Positions 18,916-28,082 of a DNA stretch of 64,000 nt are shown here, in pieces. Origin of the DNA: Seohaeicola sp024304985 (GTDB taxonomy: Bacteria; Pseudomonadota; Alphaproteobacteria; Rhodobacterales; Rhodobacteraceae); assembly GCF_028802875.1 (NCBI RefSeq), contig NZ_JARAMP010000023.1:1-64000 (forward strand), given 5' to 3'. How positions within the stretch are numbered: the first letter of the stretch is position 1; each line of letters begins with the position of its first letter. A program made the position numbers and the translations under genes. The notes under the pieces are model-generated. The model was not told where the DNA came from and did not search any database. It was given only the letters and a program-made list of their open reading frames with translations.

Positions 18916-21285
18916 TCACGCCGCCTGCGACAGCCCCGTGCCATGCGCCAGCAGGGTCCATCCGCCCGCCTCATAGCGGCGCACGGCGCCCTCGGCCGCA
19001 TCCGATGCGATCAGCGCCAGCCAGCCATTGTCGAACAGCGCCTTCACGCCGGGATGACGCTCCAGAATGTCCGAAATCGCCGCAACCGGGGCCTCGATCA
19101 TCACGGTCAGCCGCAGCGGGTCGTGGCGCAACATCTCGCCGTCATGCACCGATTGCCACGGCAGGCCCGCGCGCAGCATCCCGCCATTGCCCTCGATCAC
19201 CCCGATCCCGCCGGTCACGTTATGCAGCAGCTTGTTGCCCGCACCATAAGCCGCGGGTGCCACCGAGGATCCGTAATACTGCAACGAGATCCAGCTCGCC
19301 ACCACCACAGGCGCGGTCATGATCAGTTCCAGCACGCCAAAGCCGGTGTCCGCCTGCCAGTCATAATCATGCAGGAAGGCCCGCCCGCCCAGATCAACGC
19401 GCAGCGTATGGCCGCGCGGGGCCGCGATGAAGGCGGCACAGCCCGCCAGACCCCATTCCGGCCGCAGCTCCGACCAGTCACCGCCGCGCAGGGCCATCGC
19501 CTCGGGACTGTGCGCCCGTGGCAACCGCGCGGCGCGCTCGGTCCGCGCGATGGCCCCGGCCCGGTCCAGCGCCACCCGCAGCCGCGCCAGATCGGCGGCA
19601 TGCTCCGGCAGGGGCGCATCCTCGAACAGCGTCACCTTGTCCGACACCGTGTCATGCAGCCCCGCGACAAAGCGCGTCTCCTGCGGAACCTCGATCCCTT
19701 TCGCCACCAAGCCCGCGCGCACCGCATCATCGTTCAGCAGCCCCGCCAGCAGCCGCGCGTTCACATCGCCCGCATGCCCGCCACAGGCCCCGCATTGCAG
19801 CGCGCTGGCATGGGGCGCATTGGTTACCCCGGCACCATGCCCCGCGATCAGCACCAGCCGTGCGAACCCGGTCGTCAGCGACATCGCCCCAAGGATCGCC
19901 GCCGCCGCATCGACCTGCGCGGCCAGCGGCAGATCGGCCACCGGGGCCGGGTCCTGCGCCACCGGCTTGGCCCGCGCCACGGTATCCTTCAGCAGCTTGC
20001 CCACATAAAGCGGCCCCGCCGCCTCGACAAAGGCAAAGGCCGAGACCGAGGCCATGCGGAACCGTCCCCAGGCGCGCGTGGCACGGGCACTGATCCGCTG
20101 GCCCAGATCATCATCCGCCCAGCCGCGCGATTCCGTGGCGACACCGGGCTTGAGCAGAACCGGCGCCCGCGCCTCGATCACATCCGAGGCAAAGCCCCGA
20201 TGCGCCGCCGCCAGCCCGAAGAACCCGGCAAAACCGATGGTCTGGATGCCCGCATCCGTCCCCTCCAAGGCGCGCCGGAACACTTCCGACCGCACGTCGA
20301 TGCAGAAGGCCGCCTGAATGGCGGGCGGCATCTCGACCGCGGGGCTGGGTTGCGCCGCCAACCGCGACAGAAGCCGCGCCTCCTCGGACCGCTCCAGCGC
20401 ATCCTGCAACGCCTCGTCGATCAGATCGTCCTGATCGGGAACCACAGGGGTTGCAAAGCGGACCAAGGCCCCCTCCCACCCTTTGGCCAATTGCGGGCCA
20501 TGGGCCTCCAGCAGCAGCATGTCCCAGATCATCCGGATCACCAGCATCTCGAACAGCACCGTGTCGCGCCCGCCATCCCGCGCTGCCAGCCAGTCGATAT
20601 GCCGCGCATATTGCCCCCAGCCCTGCAAATCCATCAACAGCCGCTGGAAATAGGTCCGCGCGTTCCACGGCGTCACCCCCAGGGCCTGACAGGCCTGGGC
20701 AAAGGCCGCGCGCGGGTCCTGCGGCAGCGCCGCGACGCGACCGCATATCCCCGGCAGACCCGCGATCCCCGGCAAAAGATCCCGGGTCGCGAAGGCCTTC
20801 CATGAGGCATAGGCCGATCCATCCGGTGCCGGCCACAAGGCTTGCCCCTGATCGAAATGCGCCGCCGCCCATGTCCCGATCCGGTCCTCGACCAGTTCCG
20901 CCAACCGCTGCCCCGTCTGCGCCGCAGCCAGTTCGGCCACCGTCGGCAAGGGCGCGGGCTGCGGCGTGGGCCGCGTCAACGCGGCCTCGATTTCGGCCAT
21001 GCGCAAACCGCGCGCCTGCGCCGCGGCTTGCAGCGTGGCCCGGTCCATCCGGCCCTCGGCCAAAGCTGCGGCATAATCCGCCCGGTCGCGGAAGATGCGG
21101 ATACCCGCCACCCGCGCCAGAAGGGCCGCCGTCTGCGCCCGCCCCTGCCCGGCCTGCCCCAGAAAGGGATTGACCGCGACCGTCGCCGCCAAGGGAAAGG
21201 CGGGCGGGATCAGCGTGGCGGCCTCATGCGCGGCGGCAAAGATTTCCAGCTGAGGCCCGGTGAAAAGCTGCGAAGGGGTCGTCAT
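18916..21285 (-). CDS. dabA: Inorganic carbon accumulation subunit DabA (DUF2309)
   Basis: 789 aa. DabA is a soluble-to-peripheral protein with a beta-carbonic-anhydrase-like zinc site. The four ligand or catalytic positions line up: Cys328 and Asp330 in F-C-I-D-V-R-S-E, His483 in A-G-H-G-A-G, Cys498 in Q-C-G-A-C-G-G-H-A-G. With the membrane subunit DabB it is thought to turn CO2 into bicarbonate vectorially, driven by a cation gradient. It starts 4 bases after the dabB stop, so the pair is one operon. No RuBisCO or carboxysome gene is seen; heterotrophs use Dab to supply bicarbonate to carboxylases in low CO2. Confidence 0.92.
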   Translation of the reverse strand: MTTPSQLFTGPQLEIFAAAHEAATLIPPAFPLAATVAVNPFLGQAGQGRAQTAALLARVAGIRIFRDRADYAAALAEGRMDRATLQAAAQARGLRMAEIEAALTRPTPQPAPLPTVAELAAAQTGQRLAELVEDRIGTWAAAHFDQGQALWPAPDGSAYASWKAFATRDLLPGIAGLPGICGRVAALPQDPRAAFAQACQALGVTPWNARTYFQRLLMDLQGWGQYARHIDWLAARDGGRDTVLFEMLVIRMIWDMLLLEAHGPQLAKGWEGALVRFATPVVPDQDDLIDEALQDALERSEEARLLSRLAAQPSPAVEMPPAIQAAFCIDVRSEVFRRALEGTDAGIQTIGFAGFFGLAAAHRGFASDVIEARAPVLLKPGVATESRGWADDDLGQRISARATRAWGRFRMASVSAFAFVEAAGPLYVGKLLKDTVARAKPVAQDPAPVADLPLAAQVDAAAAILGAMSLTTGFARLVLIAGHGAGVTNAPHASALQCGACGGHAGDVNARLLAGLLNDDAVRAGLVAKGIEVPQETRFVAGLHDTVSDKVTLFEDAPLPEHAADLARLRVALDRAGAIARTERAARLPRAHSPEAMALRGGDWSELRPEWGLAGCAAFIAAPRGHTLRVDLGGRAFLHDYDWQADTGFGVLELIMTAPVVVASWISLQYYGSSVAPAAYGAGNKLLHNVTGGIGVIEGNGGMLRAGLPWQSVHDGEMLRHDPLRLTVMIEAPVAAISDILERHPGVKALFDNGWLALIASDAAEGAVRRYEAGGWTLLAHGTGLSQAA

Positions 21286-21289
21286 GGCA

Positions 21290-22840
21290 TCATCCTTTCG
21301 ACGCGCGCCACTGACCGATCAGCCGGTCCGTCAGCGCATTGAGGTAAAGTCCATTCATCAGATGCACCCGCAGGCCCATGGCCGCCGGATGCCCCGCCCA
21401 TAGCGGGAAAGTCGCCTGCGCGACCGAGGCCAGCCCGAAACTGGCCAGCGCCAGCACCAGCGTCGCCCAGATCAACCCATCAGGGGCCGGCGGCAGCGGC
21501 AGCGTGCCCGCCGCCAGCGCCGTGATCCCGGTCTGCAGCGAGAAATAGGCCACCGTCGCCGCCCCCGACATCGCCACCGTGCGGATCGTCAGCGGCCACG
21601 GCGCCAGATCCGCCAGACCCTGCGCGATCAGATAGGCCACCCCGAAGATCAGGATCGCCCCCAGCGCCACGGTCTGCGGCGGCTTGTCCATGATCCCGAA
21701 CAGCACCCCGACCGCGCCATAGATCACCAACGCCAGCCCAAAGGCCCGCATCACCGCGCGCAGATCAGGCACCGCCACCGGACCGGGTCGCCGGATGCGC
21801 GCCACCTGCTCGACCGCCCCGCCCGAAGCCAGAAAGGCATGCGCCTTGTAAAGCGAATGGGCCACGATATGCAGCAGGGCCAGCGGGAACAGCGCCAGAC
21901 CGATCTGCAAGACCATGAACCCCATCTGCGCGCAGGTGGACCAGGCCAGCGCCGTCTTGACCGATGGCTGCGTCAGCGCCACCGCCGCGCCCACCAGCGC
22001 GCTGAACCCGCCGATCAGCGCCAACAGCGCCAGCACACCGGGGGCCGCCAGCAACACATCGGCAAAGCGGATCAACAGAAAGCCGCCCGCATTCACCACA
22101 CCTGCATGCAGCAGGGCGGATACAGGCGTCGGCGCCTCCATCACTTCCGTAAGCCAGCCATGCGTCGGGATCAGCGCCGACTTGAACACCGCCGCCACCG
22201 CCAGCAGCAGCGCCGCCAGCCACAGCGTGCCCGGCACCTGCCCCGCCTGCACGGCCGCCGCGATCACGCCGATATCGGCCGTCCCGAAGCCGTGGATCAG
22301 CACCCCGGCCGCAACCAGCAAGGCCGTCGTGCCCGCGATCCCGCTCAGGGTCTTTTTCCGCGCCGCCCGCTGCGCGCGGGGCCGGTCCGGATAGAACAGC
22401 AACAGACGATGCAGCCCGACGCCCACCACAGCCCAAGCCAGCACCAGTTGCACCAGATTGCCCGCACTCACCAGCAGCAGCACCGCCGCCAGCGTGGCCG
22501 ACATCGTCGCCATGAAATGCCCCTGTCCGCCCTCGCCGTCCAAGGCGGTGCGCGCATAGCGCAGCACGATCCAGCCCACAAAGGACACCGTGCCCAGCAT
22601 CGCGACCGACACGATGTCGATCCGCACGGAAAACGCCAATCCCAGCGGACCGGGCAGACCGGCTGTCGACGGCCCCTGCAACGCCAACATCACCGCGGCC
22701 CCGACAGCCGCAAGGATCGCCACGCAGGCCGCAGCTTCGGGCAGGCGCAGCCGCGCGCCCTCGCGCGCCACCGGCCGCAGCACCAGATCAAGGGCCACCA
22801 GCGCAAGGACAAGCGGGCCAAGGTAGGGAAGAAATGTCAT
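21290..22840 (-). CDS. dabB: Inorganic carbon accumulation membrane subunit DabB (NuoL/MrpA-like)
   Basis: 516 aa, about 13 membrane helices of the proton-pumping oxidoreductase family. The core carries K-S-A-L-I-P-T-H-G-W-L (the antiporter-type lysine/histidine helix) and M-E-A-P-T-P-V-S-A-L-L-H-A-G-V-V-N, a universal motif. It lies directly upstream of dabA and would supply the ion-coupled energy. ATG 22840 follows AGGAGCAGATGAC. Complex I genes are absent nearby, so this is not a NuoL of a nuo operon. A LysR gene is divergent across 95 bases. Confidence 0.92.
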   Translation of the reverse strand: MTFLPYLGPLVLALVALDLVLRPVAREGARLRLPEAAACVAILAAVGAAVMLALQGPSTAGLPGPLGLAFSVRIDIVSVAMLGTVSFVGWIVLRYARTALDGEGGQGHFMATMSATLAAVLLLVSAGNLVQLVLAWAVVGVGLHRLLLFYPDRPRAQRAARKKTLSGIAGTTALLVAAGVLIHGFGTADIGVIAAAVQAGQVPGTLWLAALLLAVAAVFKSALIPTHGWLTEVMEAPTPVSALLHAGVVNAGGFLLIRFADVLLAAPGVLALLALIGGFSALVGAAVALTQPSVKTALAWSTCAQMGFMVLQIGLALFPLALLHIVAHSLYKAHAFLASGGAVEQVARIRRPGPVAVPDLRAVMRAFGLALVIYGAVGVLFGIMDKPPQTVALGAILIFGVAYLIAQGLADLAPWPLTIRTVAMSGAATVAYFSLQTGITALAAGTLPLPPAPDGLIWATLVLALASFGLASVAQATFPLWAGHPAAMGLRVHLMNGLYLNALTDRLIGQWRASKG

Positions 22841-22900
22841 GTCATCTGCTCCTGAAGAAACTGCCCTCAGGTAACATCGCCAGATTGCTTTAAAAAATTC

Positions 22901-22914
22901 ATTGTTTTTACAAT
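22901..22914. promoter_or_regulatory. Inverted repeat ATTGT-TTTT-ACAAT between dabB and the LysR gene
   Basis: Perfect 5-bp arms around 4 T residues in an AT-rich 95-bp divergent gap, centred about 67 bases from dabB and 29 from the LysR start. Its position fits a LysR-type operator controlling dabBA and the regulator itself. The binding protein is inferred from adjacency. Confidence 0.45.
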
Positions 22915-22935
22915 ATCGTTCTGTTTAGTAAATAT

Positions 22936-23799
22936 ATGGCTGATCTCAACTATCATCATCTGCGCTATTTCCGCGAAGTCGCGCATGAGGGAAATCTGAC
23001 CCGCGCAGCCGGGCGCCTGAACCTGTCGCAATCCGCTTTGTCCATCCAGATCAAACAGTTGGAGGATCGGCTGGGCCATCCACTCTTCACCCGTGCCGGG
23101 CGGCGGCTGACTCTGACCGAAGCGGGGCGGATCGCGCTCGACCACGCTGACCGCATCTTCGGCGCGGGCGAGGAACTGATCGCCACCCTGCGCCAGACGG
23201 GCGAGGCGCGCCAGACCCTGCGCATCGGCGCCCAGTCGACGCTCTCGCGCAACTTTCAGCTGGCCTTCCTGCGCCCCGCGCTCGCCTCCGGCGAGACCGA
23301 GATCATCCTGCGGTCCGGCAGCAATGCCGTGCTGATGGAGGCGCTGGCCGATCTGGCGCTCGATGTGGTGCTGACAAACGAGCCGCCGCATCGCGAGGGC
23401 GGGCTGGACCTCATCACCCATCGCCTCGACGAACAGCCCATCGGGCTCTATGGCACACCCGCGCGCATGCACCATCCCTCACTGGCCGCGATGCTGACGC
23501 ATGAGCCTGTCATCCTGCCATCCGAAAGCACGATCCGCAGCGGCTTTGACAGCCTTGTCGCACGGCTGGGCATCACCGCCCGCATCGTGGCCGAGGTGGA
23601 CGACATGGCCATGGTCCGCCTTCTGGCGCGCGAGGATGTGGGCCTCGCCATCGCCCCTGCCGTCGTTCTGACCGACGAGATCCGCGCAGGGCTTCTGCAA
23701 TCCGCCCCCTTCGCGCTCGACATCGTCGAAGGCTTCTACGCCGTCACCGCGCGGCGCAGCTTCCCCCATCCCCTGCTGCGGACCCTGCTGGACGGCTGA
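22936..23799 (+). CDS. LysR-family transcriptional regulator (NhaR-like) of the dab operon
   Basis: 287 aa. The winged HTH occupies residues 1-62 (L-N-Y-H-H-L-R-Y-F-R-E-V-A, then N-L-S-Q-S-A-L-S-I-Q-I-K-Q-L-E). The effector domain follows from about 90. The opening resembles NhaR, which senses Na+, rather than CbbR. Divergent LysR genes are commonly linked to dab operons and would activate them in low inorganic carbon; the effector here is unknown. ATG 22936 lies close to the AT-rich operator region. Confidence 0.85.
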   Translation: MADLNYHHLRYFREVAHEGNLTRAAGRLNLSQSALSIQIKQLEDRLGHPLFTRAGRRLTLTEAGRIALDHADRIFGAGEELIATLRQTGEARQTLRIGAQSTLSRNFQLAFLRPALASGETEIILRSGSNAVLMEALADLALDVVLTNEPPHREGGLDLITHRLDEQPIGLYGTPARMHHPSLAAMLTHEPVILPSESTIRSGFDSLVARLGITARIVAEVDDMAMVRLLAREDVGLAIAPAVVLTDEIRAGLLQSAPFALDIVEGFYAVTARRSFPHPLLRTLLDG

Positions 23800-23920
23800 T
23801 CCCCGCTGTCAAGGACCAACCCCGCGCTCTGGTTGAGAATTATCCCCCTGATCAAGGCGAAGAAACCGTCTGGGTTGAATTGCGTCCCCCCGGCTGGTCG
23901 CCTATATACGGCCCGTCCTT

Positions 23921-23942
23921 GGTCTCGGGACGTCACGAGACC
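23921..23942 (+). promoter_or_regulatory. Leader hairpin upstream of TRAP binding-protein gene
   Basis: GGTCTCG (23921-23927) and CGAGACC (23936-23942) form a 7-bp stem ending 27 bases before the ATG. TATATA at 23903 could be a -10 element. The role (message stability or control) is inferred. Confidence 0.3.
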
Positions 23943-23969
23943 GTGTCCTGATAGGGAGAGAGTAACATC

Positions 23970-25067
23970 ATGGATCGTCGTTCATTTCTGAAAACCTCGG
24001 CGCTGGGTGGCACCGCTGCCGCCGCAAGCACCCTGGCCGCCCCCGCCATCGCACAGGGCAACATCACCTGGCGCATGGTCACCACATGGCCCAAGAACTT
24101 CCCCGGCCTTGGAATCGGCGCGCAGCGTCTGGCCGACCGCATCACTGCCGCCACCGATGGCGCGCTGACCGTGCAGCTTTTCGCCGCCGGCGAAATGGTC
24201 CCCCCGCTGCAAGCTCTGGACGCCGTCATCGACCAGACCGCCGAGATGAGCCACGGTGCCGCCTACTACTGGCAGAACAAATCCGTCGCCCTGTCCTATT
24301 TCACCGGCGTGCCCTTCGGCATGACCTCGCGCGAACTGACGGCCTGGGTCCGCCACATGGGCGGTCAGGAACTCTGGGACGAGATCTATGACCAGTTCGG
24401 CCTGCAAGGCTTCCTGTCGGGCGACACCGGCACACAGGCCGGCGGCTGGTTCCGCAACGAACTGACCGGCGTCGAAGACGTGCAGGGTCTGCGCTTCCGC
24501 ACCCCCGGTCTGGGTGGTCAGGTCTGGCAGAAGATCGGCGCATCCGTGACCAACATGGCCGCCGGCGAGATCTTCGCAGCCCTGCAATCCGGCGCGCTCG
24601 ATGCCGCCGAATTCGTGGGCCCCTACAACGATCTGGCCCTCGGCTTCCACCAGGTCTGCAAGCACTACTACACCTCCTCCTTCACCGAGCCGGGTCTGGC
24701 GACCGAACTCGTCGTGGATAAGGCCAAGTTCCAGGCCCTGCCCGCGAACATTCAGGAGATCGTGCGCAGCTGCTGTGCCGCCGAATATGACAACACCGCC
24801 GCCGACTTCGCCGCGAATGACCCGCGCGCGCTGCAAACGCTGGTGAACGATCACGGTGTGACGCTGCACTCCTCCTTCCCGGACAGCATCCTTGAAGGCG
24901 CCGCCAAGGCCGCAGCCGAGATCATCACCGAACTGCGCGACAGCAGCGACCCGCTGGTCAAGCGCACCACCGAAAGCTTCATCGAATCGCTGAACATCGT
25001 GCGTCAAAAGACCGAAGGCACCGATGCGGGCTTCGTCGCCGCGCGCGAGAAGTATTTCAAGATCTGA
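23970..25067 (+). CDS. TRAP transporter solute-binding protein (TakP-like DctP)
   Basis: 365 aa. The twin-arginine signal M-D-R-R-S-F-L-K-T-S ends in A-A-P-A-I-A-Q, so it is exported folded to the periplasm. The mature part follows TakP of Rhodobacter sphaeroides in layout: A-G-E-M-V-P-P-L-Q-A, G-G-W-F-R-N-E-L (the carboxylate-binding arginine) and E-F-V-G-P-Y-N-D. TakP binds 2-oxo acids with Na+, so an organic acid is likely. Start ATG 23970 follows GGGAGAGAG. Its likely permeases (25147-27092) are on the opposite strand and end at the same terminator. Confidence 0.88.
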   Translation: MDRRSFLKTSALGGTAAAASTLAAPAIAQGNITWRMVTTWPKNFPGLGIGAQRLADRITAATDGALTVQLFAAGEMVPPLQALDAVIDQTAEMSHGAAYYWQNKSVALSYFTGVPFGMTSRELTAWVRHMGGQELWDEIYDQFGLQGFLSGDTGTQAGGWFRNELTGVEDVQGLRFRTPGLGGQVWQKIGASVTNMAAGEIFAALQSGALDAAEFVGPYNDLALGFHQVCKHYYTSSFTEPGLATELVVDKAKFQALPANIQEIVRSCCAAEYDNTAADFAANDPRALQTLVNDHGVTLHSSFPDSILEGAAKAAAEIITELRDSSDPLVKRTTESFIESLNIVRQKTEGTDAGFVAAREKYFKI

Positions 25068-25088
25068 TCCGTTCAGATCACGCAAACA

Positions 25089-25117
25089 AAAGGCCCGGAG
25101 GAAACTCCGGGCCTTTT
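25089..25117. terminator. Terminator shared by convergent TRAP genes
   Basis: AAGGCCCGGAG (25090-25100), GAAA loop, CTCCGGGCCTT (25105-25115), then a T run. AAA precedes the stem, so it also works for the minus-strand permease operon. It is among the cleanest terminators in the window. Confidence 0.9.
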
Positions 25118-25146
25118 TCCGTGTCACACGATCCCGCGCGCCTGCG

Positions 25147-26535
25147 TCAATACAGAACCGACGGCAGCCATGTCACGATACCGGGGAAGATGAACAACAA
25201 GGCAATCGCCACGATCTGCAGGATCACGAAGGGCACCGCGCCGCGATAGATCTGCATGGTCGAGATCGAATTCGGCGCCACGCCCCGCAGGTAGAACAGC
25301 GCAAACCCGAAGGGCGGCGTCAGGAAGGACGTCTGCAGGTTCACCCCCACCATCACCCCCAGCCAGACCGGATCGATTTCCAGCCCCAGCAGCACCGGCG
25401 CCGTGATCGGGATCACGATGAAGATGATCTCGAACGTGTCCAGAATGAAGCCCAGCACGAACATGATCACCATGACCGCGATCATCGCCCCCGTGGCGCC
25501 ACCGGGCAGCCGTGTCAGGAACTCCTCGACCAGATTGTCGCCCCCCATCTGGCGGAACACGATGGCAAAGATCGACGCCCCGAACAGGATGACAAAGATC
25601 ATCGAGGTGATCGTCGCCGTCGCCACCGCCGTCTGGCGCAGCACGCCAAAGCTCAACCGCCAGCGCAGCGCCGCCAGAAGCGTGGCCCCCACAGCCCCGA
25701 CCGAGGCCGCCTCGGTCGGCGTGGCGATCCCGCCCAGGATCGACCCCAGCACGGCCACGATCAGCGCCAGCGGCGGCACGAAGGCGGTCATGATCTCGCG
25801 CCCCAGATCCTTGCGATCCTCGGGCGCCACGGGCGTCGCCGGGCAGCTTGTCGGATCGGTGATCGCCTTGAACACGATGAAGCCCAGATACAGCCCCACC
25901 AACAGCAGCCCCGGAAAGAACGCCCCCGCGAACAGATCCCCCACTGACACCGACGTGGGCGCGAAATTGCCCTTGGACATCTGCACCTGCGAATGGATGC
26001 CAGCGATCATGTCGCCCATGAAGATCAGCACCGTGGAGGGCGGAATGATCTGCCCCAGCGTGCCGCTTGCACAGATCACACCCGTCGCCAGCGCAGGCCT
26101 GTAGCCCGCCTTCAGCATCGCCGGCAGCGAGATCAGGCCCATCGTGACCACCCTCGCGCCCACCACCCCCGTGGATGCCGCCAGCAGCGCCCCCACGATG
26201 ACCACCGAAATGCCAAGCCCGCCACGCAGATTGCCGAACAGCTTGCCCATGGTCAGCAGCAATTGCTCGGCGATGCTGGACCGCTCCAGCATCACGCCCA
26301 TGAAGATGAACAGCGGCACCGCCACCAGCACCTCATTGGTCATGTAACCGATATACCGTCCCGCCAGCGCGCCGAAATTGGACGGATCAAAGACGCCATA
26401 TTGCATCCCGATCAGCGCAAAGATCAACGATGTGCCGCCAAGGGTGAAGGCCACCGGAAAGCCCAGCATGAGCATCCCGATGACACCGAAAAACATCAGA
26501 CCCGCAAGGATCTCGCCGATAAGCACAGGATCCAT
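25147..26535 (-). CDS. TRAP transporter large permease (DctM family)
   Basis: 462 aa, the normal length, unlike the 885-aa copy at 1467. About twelve membrane helices with G-T-L-G-Q-I-I-P-P-S-T and T-S-F-L-T-P-P-F-G-F-A-L-F. It carries the substrate and coupling-ion sites. ATG 26535 follows CGGAG and lies 5 bases after the small-permease stop; a GTG at 26544 would overlap it. It is expected to work with the TakP-like protein at 23970. Confidence 0.9.
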   Translation of the reverse strand: MDPVLIGEILAGLMFFGVIGMLMLGFPVAFTLGGTSLIFALIGMQYGVFDPSNFGALAGRYIGYMTNEVLVAVPLFIFMGVMLERSSIAEQLLLTMGKLFGNLRGGLGISVVIVGALLAASTGVVGARVVTMGLISLPAMLKAGYRPALATGVICASGTLGQIIPPSTVLIFMGDMIAGIHSQVQMSKGNFAPTSVSVGDLFAGAFFPGLLLVGLYLGFIVFKAITDPTSCPATPVAPEDRKDLGREIMTAFVPPLALIVAVLGSILGGIATPTEAASVGAVGATLLAALRWRLSFGVLRQTAVATATITSMIFVILFGASIFAIVFRQMGGDNLVEEFLTRLPGGATGAMIAVMVIMFVLGFILDTFEIIFIVIPITAPVLLGLEIDPVWLGVMVGVNLQTSFLTPPFGFALFYLRGVAPNSISTMQIYRGAVPFVILQIVAIALLFIFPGIVTWLPSVLY

Positions 26536-26540
26536 TGCGA

Positions 26541-27092
26541 TCACTCCGTCTCGTATTTGTAGCGGAAATCTTCCGGGATCAGATCCTCGCGCCGCGCCAG
26601 GATCAGGATCGACCGGATCAGCATGGCGATCCCCTGCATCGCAACCAATCCGGCAAAGGCCAGAATGAAGCTCCGCAGCACGAACAGCCCCGGCATCCCG
26701 CCGACATTGGCCGAGGCCTCGAACCGCCCCCAGGACCGCATCACATTGGTGAAGGAATAGGTCCAGACGATATACATGAAGGGCAACAGGAAGATCAGCA
26801 CGCCGATCAGGTCCATGATTGCCTTCGCCCGGGTCGAGGCCGTGCGAAAGAAGATGTCCACCCGCACATGATCATTGCGATACAGCGCAAAGGCCGCCAC
26901 GGCCGTGAACATGGCCCCGTTCATCCAGACATACAGATCCTGCATCCAGAGCCGCGTGTTGCCAAAGAAATACCGCTCGATCACCACCCAGAAACACACA
27001 GCGAAAATGCCCACGGCCAGCCACGAGAATGTATGGCCCACGATGATGTTGATCCGGTTGATCACCCGCATCAGGATGGCAAGATATGCCAC
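26541..27092 (-). CDS. TRAP transporter small permease (DctQ family)
   Basis: 183 aa with four helices. N-D-H-V-R-V-D-I-F-F is the family signature in the loop after helix 2. First gene of a two-gene operon with the large permease. Inner membrane. The region upstream (27093-27466) is long and structured. Confidence 0.88.
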   Translation of the reverse strand: MAYLAILMRVINRINIIVGHTFSWLAVGIFAVCFWVVIERYFFGNTRLWMQDLYVWMNGAMFTAVAAFALYRNDHVRVDIFFRTASTRAKAIMDLIGVLIFLLPFMYIVWTYSFTNVMRSWGRFEASANVGGMPGLFVLRSFILAFAGLVAMQGIAMLIRSILILARREDLIPEDFRYKYETE

Positions 27093-27466
27093 GTCGGTTC
27101 CTCCTTCTGATCCCCTCGGCAGCCCGCGCCACCTTGGGAAAGGGACAGTGCCCCTTCCCGCTCGGCCCCAGCGTATGGGCTGTCTGGCCCCCTCTCGTCA
27201 ACCGCAATCCGACTGAAATCATCGGCTTTCCGGACCGCCACGCGGCGCGCCTCAGGTGCGGGACAGGGCAGATGGGCTGGCCACGCGCGGGCCGTCTTTC
27301 GCCGACAAGGACAGTCGCGGCCCACAGGATGCGACGCCCCGAAACTGCCTGAAAAACAGGCAACACCGCCACAGAACAAGGCAACGGTGCCGCGTCCCCC
27401 CTTGCCTTGGCAGGCCGGGTCACGCCATCCTCTGCCCGGAACAGCAGCCACGCCATCAGGTCCGCC
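27093..27466. other. 374-bp divergent intergenic region with two hairpins
   Basis: No convincing gene. It contains GGGAAAGGG/CCCCTTCCC (27136-27159, one mismatch) and TGCCTG-AAAAA-CAGGCA (27346-27362). It must hold promoters for the minus-strand TRAP permeases and the plus-strand gene at 27467. No -35/-10 pair could be fixed. Confidence 0.45.
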
Positions 27467-28078
27467 ATGACATCCCCGTCCACGCCGCCCGGCATCGGGC
27501 ACAATCAGGACCCCGCCCCGGTCAGCCTGTGGCATAAGCACATGTGGGAACGCGCCCGCGCCGAACAGCCGGACCGACGCCTGCCGCTGGCCGTGGTCAG
27601 GATGCGGATGGCGCGGGCCGCGGAACTGGGAATGGGCTATGCTGAATATGCCGCCCTCTATCGCACGGCGGGGCGCGATCCGGCGGGGCTTCTCTTCACC
27701 CCCGGCGCGCTGCACCTGCGTCTGAAACGGCGGCTGGAAATCCCCGATACCGTGCGCAGCCATCTGGCGCGACTGGGGACCTGTCATCTGCTGGCCCTCG
27801 CGCCCGAGGGCGAACACCCCACGGAATTTCTGGAAGAACTGCGCGAGGTGTCGAACCTGCCCTTCGCGGCGGCGGCGGCCATGCCTGCGGCCACGGCGCC
27901 CTGGCCGGTGCTGGCCAGCGTCGTGCGCGCCGCACTCGACCCGCTGCGCCTGCCCGGCACGGCCATCGCCCTCATCGGCGCGGCGGCCTCCGAGGCGCGG
28001 CTTTGCGACAGCCTTGTCACGGCGGGGCGGCTGGCAGGCGTGCTGGACCGCGACGCCTATTTCCGCCCCGCCGCCTGA
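27467..28078 (+). CDS. Conserved hypothetical protein with N-terminal GIGHN motif
   Basis: 203 aa, not recognised. After a P-rich start it carries P-P-G-I-G-H-N-Q-D-P, a short motif I associate with many alphaproteobacterial proteins of unknown function. Two alpha/beta-looking segments follow (R-L-P-L-A-V-V-R-M-R; L-R-L-P-G-T-A-I-A-L-I-G-A-A-A). No signal peptide or membrane helix. The plus-strand frame has a normal amino-acid balance, while the open frame on the other strand is arginine-rich, so the plus strand was chosen. ATG 27467 is a choice between it and ATG 27407. Its stop is 4 bases from the convergent GST stop. Confidence 0.55.
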   Translation: MTSPSTPPGIGHNQDPAPVSLWHKHMWERARAEQPDRRLPLAVVRMRMARAAELGMGYAEYAALYRTAGRDPAGLLFTPGALHLRLKRRLEIPDTVRSHLARLGTCHLLALAPEGEHPTEFLEELREVSNLPFAAAAAMPAATAPWPVLASVVRAALDPLRLPGTAIALIGAAASEARLCDSLVTAGRLAGVLDRDAYFRPAA

Positions 28079-28082
28079 CGGA

